Below, in pieces: positions 5,052 through 7,516 of a stretch of 7,516 nt of DNA. The stretch's first letter is position 1; every line of letters starts with the position of its first letter. Both the position numbers and the translations under genes were made by a program. The DNA is from Clostridiales bacterium (lineage in GTDB: Bacteria > Bacillota > Clostridia > Peptostreptococcales > T1SED10-28). Under the pieces are notes generated by a model, which saw only the letters and a list, made by a program, of their open reading frames with translations, did not search any database and was not told the DNA's origin. The stretch spans positions 1 through 7,516 of the forward strand of contig SLKF01000027.1 of assembly GCA_007134725.1 (NCBI GenBank). Reading direction: 5' to 3'.

Positions 5052-7043
5052 ATGATAGCACTATCCTGCAACAAAATCTCTAAAACCTTCGGCATCGATG
5101 AGATTTTACGAGATATTTCTTTTAGCATCAACCACGGGGAAAAAGTGGGACTGATCGGACTGAACGGCACAGGAAAGTCCACCCTGTTTCGCATTGTCAC
5201 CGGAGAGATTCCCCCTGACGGCGGGGATATTTTCAAGGCCAAAGAGCATACCGTGGGCTACCTTCGACAGGACAACCTGTTAAATGAAGAAAACCAGGTA
5301 TTAGAGGAAGTCCTGACGATTTTTAAAGATCTTGAGATCATGGAGGAACGTCTTCGAAGCTTAGAAATGGAGATTTCCGATCTGGGTAAGGAGGATGTCT
5401 CCGAGGGAAAGGTCAACACACCGGAGGCAAGGGAGGCCTCTCCGGAGAATGAAGAGTTAGAACAAAAGATGGCCCAGTACTCCGCTTTGTTGGAAGACTT
5501 TGACGCCCGTGGAGGCTACAGTTACAAAAGCGAGGCCCGAGGCGTCTTAATCGGTTTGGGCTTTAGTAAGGAAGAATTTTCTCAACCGATCTATCAGCTA
5601 AGCGGCGGGCAAAAAACCCGGCTGTCCCTGGGAAAACTTCTGCTGAAAACTCCGGATATTTTGCTGCTGGATGAGCCCACCAACCATTTGGATATCGGGG
5701 CCATTCAGTGGCTGGAAACCTTTCTTCGAAACTACAAGGGCACCATGCTGCTGATCTCCCATGACCGGTACTTTCTGGATCAGATCGTAACCCGAACCTT
5801 TGAGTTGGAAAACAAAACCCTAAACATTTTTAACGGCAACTACTCCACCTTTATGAAGAAAAAGCAGGAGGCCTTTCAGCAACAACTGAAAAAACATCTG
5901 GAAAATACCAAAGAAATTGAAAAAGAAAAGGATAAAATCCGCCGCCTGCGTCAGCACGGTACGGAAAAACTGATGAACCGGGCGAAAAGCAAGGAAAAAC
6001 AGTTTGATAAACTGGAAAAGGAAGCCGCCCCCATCGTCGGAAGAAAAGAAGCCCACATCCGTTTCAAACCCCAGCTGGAAAGCGGCCAGGACGTATTGTT
6101 TGCCAAAGGTCTGACCAAATCCTTTGAAAAAGAGACCCTGTTTTTCGACGTCGCTTTTGATATTTACCGGGGAGAAAAAATTGCATTGATCGGTCCCAAC
6201 GGCGTGGGGAAATCCACACTCTTTAAAATGATTCTCGGAGAACTCTCCTATGACCGGGGAAAAATCCGGGAAGGCCATCACGTCATGAAGGCTTACTATG
6301 ATCAGGAGATGCAGAATTTAAATCACTCCAAAACCGTAATGGACGAGATCTGGGATGAGAATCCGGGGCTGAGCCATACGGAGGTTCGAACCTATCTGGG
6401 ATCCTTCCTCTTTTTCGGAGATGACGTGTTTAAAGAGATTTCCGTTCTCAGCGGTGGAGAAAAAGCCCGGGTCAGCTTGTTGAAACTGATCCTGTCCAAA
6501 AGCAATTTCATCCTCTTGGATGAGCCCACCAACCACTTGGATATTCAGTCCAAGGAAGTTCTGGAAGAGGCCTTGAAAAACTATTTGGGCACCCTGTTTT
6601 TCATCTCCCATGACCGGTACTTTATCAACCGGGTGGCCACAAAAATTTTGGAACTGTCCTCGGAAGGGATCACCACCTATTTAGGAAACTATGATTATTA
6701 TCTGCAGAAGAAAAAGGAAGAACAGTGGGCTTTAGAAGATGCTCACATGGAAACCGTGGATAAACCCCGGACCCAAACCGAGCGAAAACAAGTGCAAAAG
6801 CGGGAACGGGAACAGCAAAAAGCCTTAAAGCAGCTGAAAAAAGCCTTTAAGGAAACAGAGGATGCTATCGCCGCCCAGGAAGCCTTCCTCCAGGAGCTGG
6901 AAGAGGAAATGTGCAAAGAGGCGGTTTACTCCGATCCGGGGAAAAGTCGAAAAATCCAAAAGGATAAACAGGCCGGGGAAAAAACCCTGGAGACTCTTTA
7001 TCAACAGTGGGAAGCCTTGGAAGTGGAAATCAATAAGCAATAA
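5052..7043 (+). CDS. ABC-F family ATPase (YdiF/Uup-like, ribosome-associated type)
   Basis: This 663-residue soluble protein has two ABC domains in one chain and no membrane segment, the ABC-F hallmark. Domain 1 has Walker A GLNGTGKST (36-44), LSGGQ (183-187), Walker B and catalytic Glu LLLDEPTNHLD (204-214, Glu208) and switch His237. Domain 2 has GPNGVGKST (381-389), LSGGE (466-470), LLDEPTNHLD (488-497, Glu491) and His520. A charged linker (about 260-335, rich in K, E and Q) separates them, as the P-site tRNA interaction motif does in this family. Residues about 90-150 form an arm-like helical insertion, including an acidic stretch (112-134), and a coiled-coil C-terminus covers about 555-660. 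Size and layout resemble Bacillus YdiF. ABC-F proteins act on the ribosome in translation or antibiotic protection. No sequence feature identifies a resistance subtype, so the role is general. Monocistronic, ended by a strong terminator. Confidence 0.93.
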   Translation: MIALSCNKISKTFGIDEILRDISFSINHGEKVGLIGLNGTGKSTLFRIVTGEIPPDGGDIFKAKEHTVGYLRQDNLLNEENQVLEEVLTIFKDLEIMEERLRSLEMEISDLGKEDVSEGKVNTPEAREASPENEELEQKMAQYSALLEDFDARGGYSYKSEARGVLIGLGFSKEEFSQPIYQLSGGQKTRLSLGKLLLKTPDILLLDEPTNHLDIGAIQWLETFLRNYKGTMLLISHDRYFLDQIVTRTFELENKTLNIFNGNYSTFMKKKQEAFQQQLKKHLENTKEIEKEKDKIRRLRQHGTEKLMNRAKSKEKQFDKLEKEAAPIVGRKEAHIRFKPQLESGQDVLFAKGLTKSFEKETLFFDVAFDIYRGEKIALIGPNGVGKSTLFKMILGELSYDRGKIREGHHVMKAYYDQEMQNLNHSKTVMDEIWDENPGLSHTEVRTYLGSFLFFGDDVFKEISVLSGGEKARVSLLKLILSKSNFILLDEPTNHLDIQSKEVLEEALKNYLGTLFFISHDRYFINRVATKILELSSEGITTYLGNYDYYLQKKKEEQWALEDAHMETVDKPRTQTERKQVQKREREQQKALKQLKKAFKETEDAIAAQEAFLQELEEEMCKEAVYSDPGKSRKIQKDKQAGEKTLETLYQQWEALEVEINKQ

Positions 7044-7078
7044 GCCATTAGCAATTAGCAATAACTCATAATTCACAA
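7037..7078. repeat. Degenerate heptamer tandem repeats across the ABC-F stop codon
   Basis: Six consecutive 7-mers read GCAATAA, GCCATTA, GCAATTA, GCAATAA, CTCATAA and TTCACAA. The first supplies the stop codon of the ABC-F gene (TAA 7041-7043). The last two are divergent. No function is evident, and slippage is the simplest origin. Confidence 0.7.
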
Positions 7079-7079
7079 G

Positions 7080-7101
7080 CCCGGTGGGAAACCAAACCGG
7101 G
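7080..7101. repeat. Hairpin ahead of the ABC-F terminator
   Basis: CCCGGT (7080-7085) and ACCGGG (7096-7101) form a 6-bp GC-rich stem with a 10-nt loop, directly before the terminator stem. No T-run follows it on either strand, so it may stabilise the transcript end rather than terminate. Confidence 0.6.
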
Positions 7102-7102
7102 A

Positions 7103-7153
7103 AAAAAGACCGAAGGGTTTACGTCATGATGGCGTAATCCCTTCGGTCTTTTT
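7103..7153. terminator. Strong bidirectional rho-independent terminator
   Basis: The arms 7103-7124 and 7132-7153 pair over about 22 positions with one T-T mismatch and a closing wobble, around the loop CATGATG. The sequence AAAAAGACCGAAGGG / CCCTTCGGTCTTTTT gives a T-run on both strands. It ends the ABC-F transcript and can also stop minus-strand transcripts coming from the gene at the right edge. Confidence 0.92.
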
Positions 7154-7240
7154 CACCCTTTTTATTATGTTAACAGCTTATATGACAAATAATTCTCCAA
7201 TTTATTGTCTTGACATTTTCATTACGGGTTCCCATTTCAT

Positions 7241-7342
7241 TTATCCACAGTTGTCCACAGGAAACATGCTTTATACACAGCTTTATCCACAGTCTCTGTT
7301 CACGCTATCAGAGTTATACATTTTTAATCCACATTATCCACA
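7241..7342 (+). other. Cluster of six DnaA boxes (possible origin or DnaA-titration site)
   Basis: Three perfect TTATCCACA boxes (7241-7249, 7283-7291, 7334-7342) and three one-mismatch boxes, TTGTCCACA (7251-7259), TTATACACA (7271-7279, which fits TTATNCACA) and TAATCCACA (7325-7333), lie in 102 bp, all in the same orientation. A T-rich, easily melted stretch follows (about 7343-7395). The cluster is between two convergent genes. Neither dnaA, dnaN nor rpmH is in the window, so it may be a datA-like or Bacillus DBC-like DnaA-binding cluster, or an origin away from dnaA. Confidence 0.75.
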
Positions 7343-7370
7343 GAATTTACCCCTATTTCTTTGTTAATAT

Positions 7371-7516
7371 CTATTTTTTTTGATTGTTTATCATTTCCAC
7401 AAAAAGTTTAAGTTCCCGAATGTGGGTTTCCTTTTTTTGCGAATTACGGTTTACATAATCTTTTTTTGTCATATAAAAAAGCCCCGGAAGCATTGAAATC
7501 CAAAAAAATTGCTCCC
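7371..7516 (-). CDS. C-terminus of an unrecognised protein, probably membrane-associated (runs off right edge)
   Basis: The minus-strand frame is open from the right edge to TAG at 7371-7373, giving 48 codons. It starts with a hydrophobic stretch (QFFWISMLPGLFYM, about the first 15 residues) followed by a charged tail (TKKDYVNRNSQKKETHIRELK, then LFVEMINNQKK). This looks like the end of a last membrane helix with a cytoplasmic tail. The ATG at 7470-7472 has no ribosome site, so the real start is probably outside the window. It is convergent with the ABC-F gene. Family not recognised, and with so little sequence it could still be a chance open frame. Confidence 0.45.
   Translation of the reverse strand, partial: EQFFWISMLPGLFYMTKKDYVNRNSQKKETHIRELKLFVEMINNQKK

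Noticed and set aside
5820..6281. Long minus-strand frame inside the ABC-F gene
   Set aside because: It is antisense to a strongly conserved protein, has a composition typical of a shadow frame and has no ribosome site.
7210..7238. Plus-strand promoter with TTGACA at 7210-7215
   Set aside because: No -10-like hexamer at 16-18 nt and no plus-strand gene follows in the window.
7167..7367. Plus-strand 66-codon frame across the DnaA boxes
   Set aside because: It has no ribosome site, its composition is low in charged residues, and it is explained by the repeated DnaA boxes and T-rich sequence.

Overview
The window looks like the chromosome of a low-GC, anaerobic member of the Clostridia. The signs are strong AGGAGG ribosome binding sites, Rex, an electron transfer flavoprotein (ETF) whose alpha subunit carries a two-cluster ferredoxin domain, an adjacent acyl-CoA dehydrogenase, and a Firmicutes-style ABC-F protein. 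I cannot resolve genus or species from the sequence.

Layout, left to right. Positions 1-293 (minus) hold the N-terminal part of a MarR-type regulator with its own well-formed promoter (351-379). A long hairpin at 401-456 ends the next transcript. Positions 457-3768 (minus) form an apparent operon transcribed leftwards: acyl-CoA dehydrogenase (acd, GTG start), etfB (TTG start), and etfA with its N-terminal ferredoxin domain. This is the order of the caffeyl-CoA reductase-Etf genes carCDE of Acetobacterium and resembles clostridial bcd-etfBA. A 14-bp tandem repeat array lies between acd and etfB. Positions 3769-4090 hold the acd promoter with a Rex-like operator, the rex terminator and a 23-bp tandem array abutting the rex stop. 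Positions 4091-4759 (minus) are rex. Positions 4760-5051 are a divergent promoter region. Positions 5052-7043 (plus) encode an ABC-F ATPase. Positions 7044-7370 lie between convergent genes and hold heptamer repeats, two hairpins (one a strong bidirectional terminator) and six DnaA boxes within about 100 bp. Positions 7371-7516 (minus) are the C-terminus of an unrecognised, probably membrane-associated protein.

How the genes fit together: Rex senses the NADH/NAD+ ratio and probably represses acd-etfBA through a box overlapping the acd promoter. The dehydrogenase and EtfAB would then couple NADH oxidation to enoyl-CoA reduction and, if bifurcating, ferredoxin reduction. No crotonase, hydroxyacyl-CoA dehydrogenase or thiolase gene is present, so the acyl-CoA substrate is undetermined. 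The most unusual parts are non-coding: the DnaA-box cluster away from any dnaA gene, and three different tandem arrays (periods 7, 14 and 23 bp) each sitting at or just past a stop codon.
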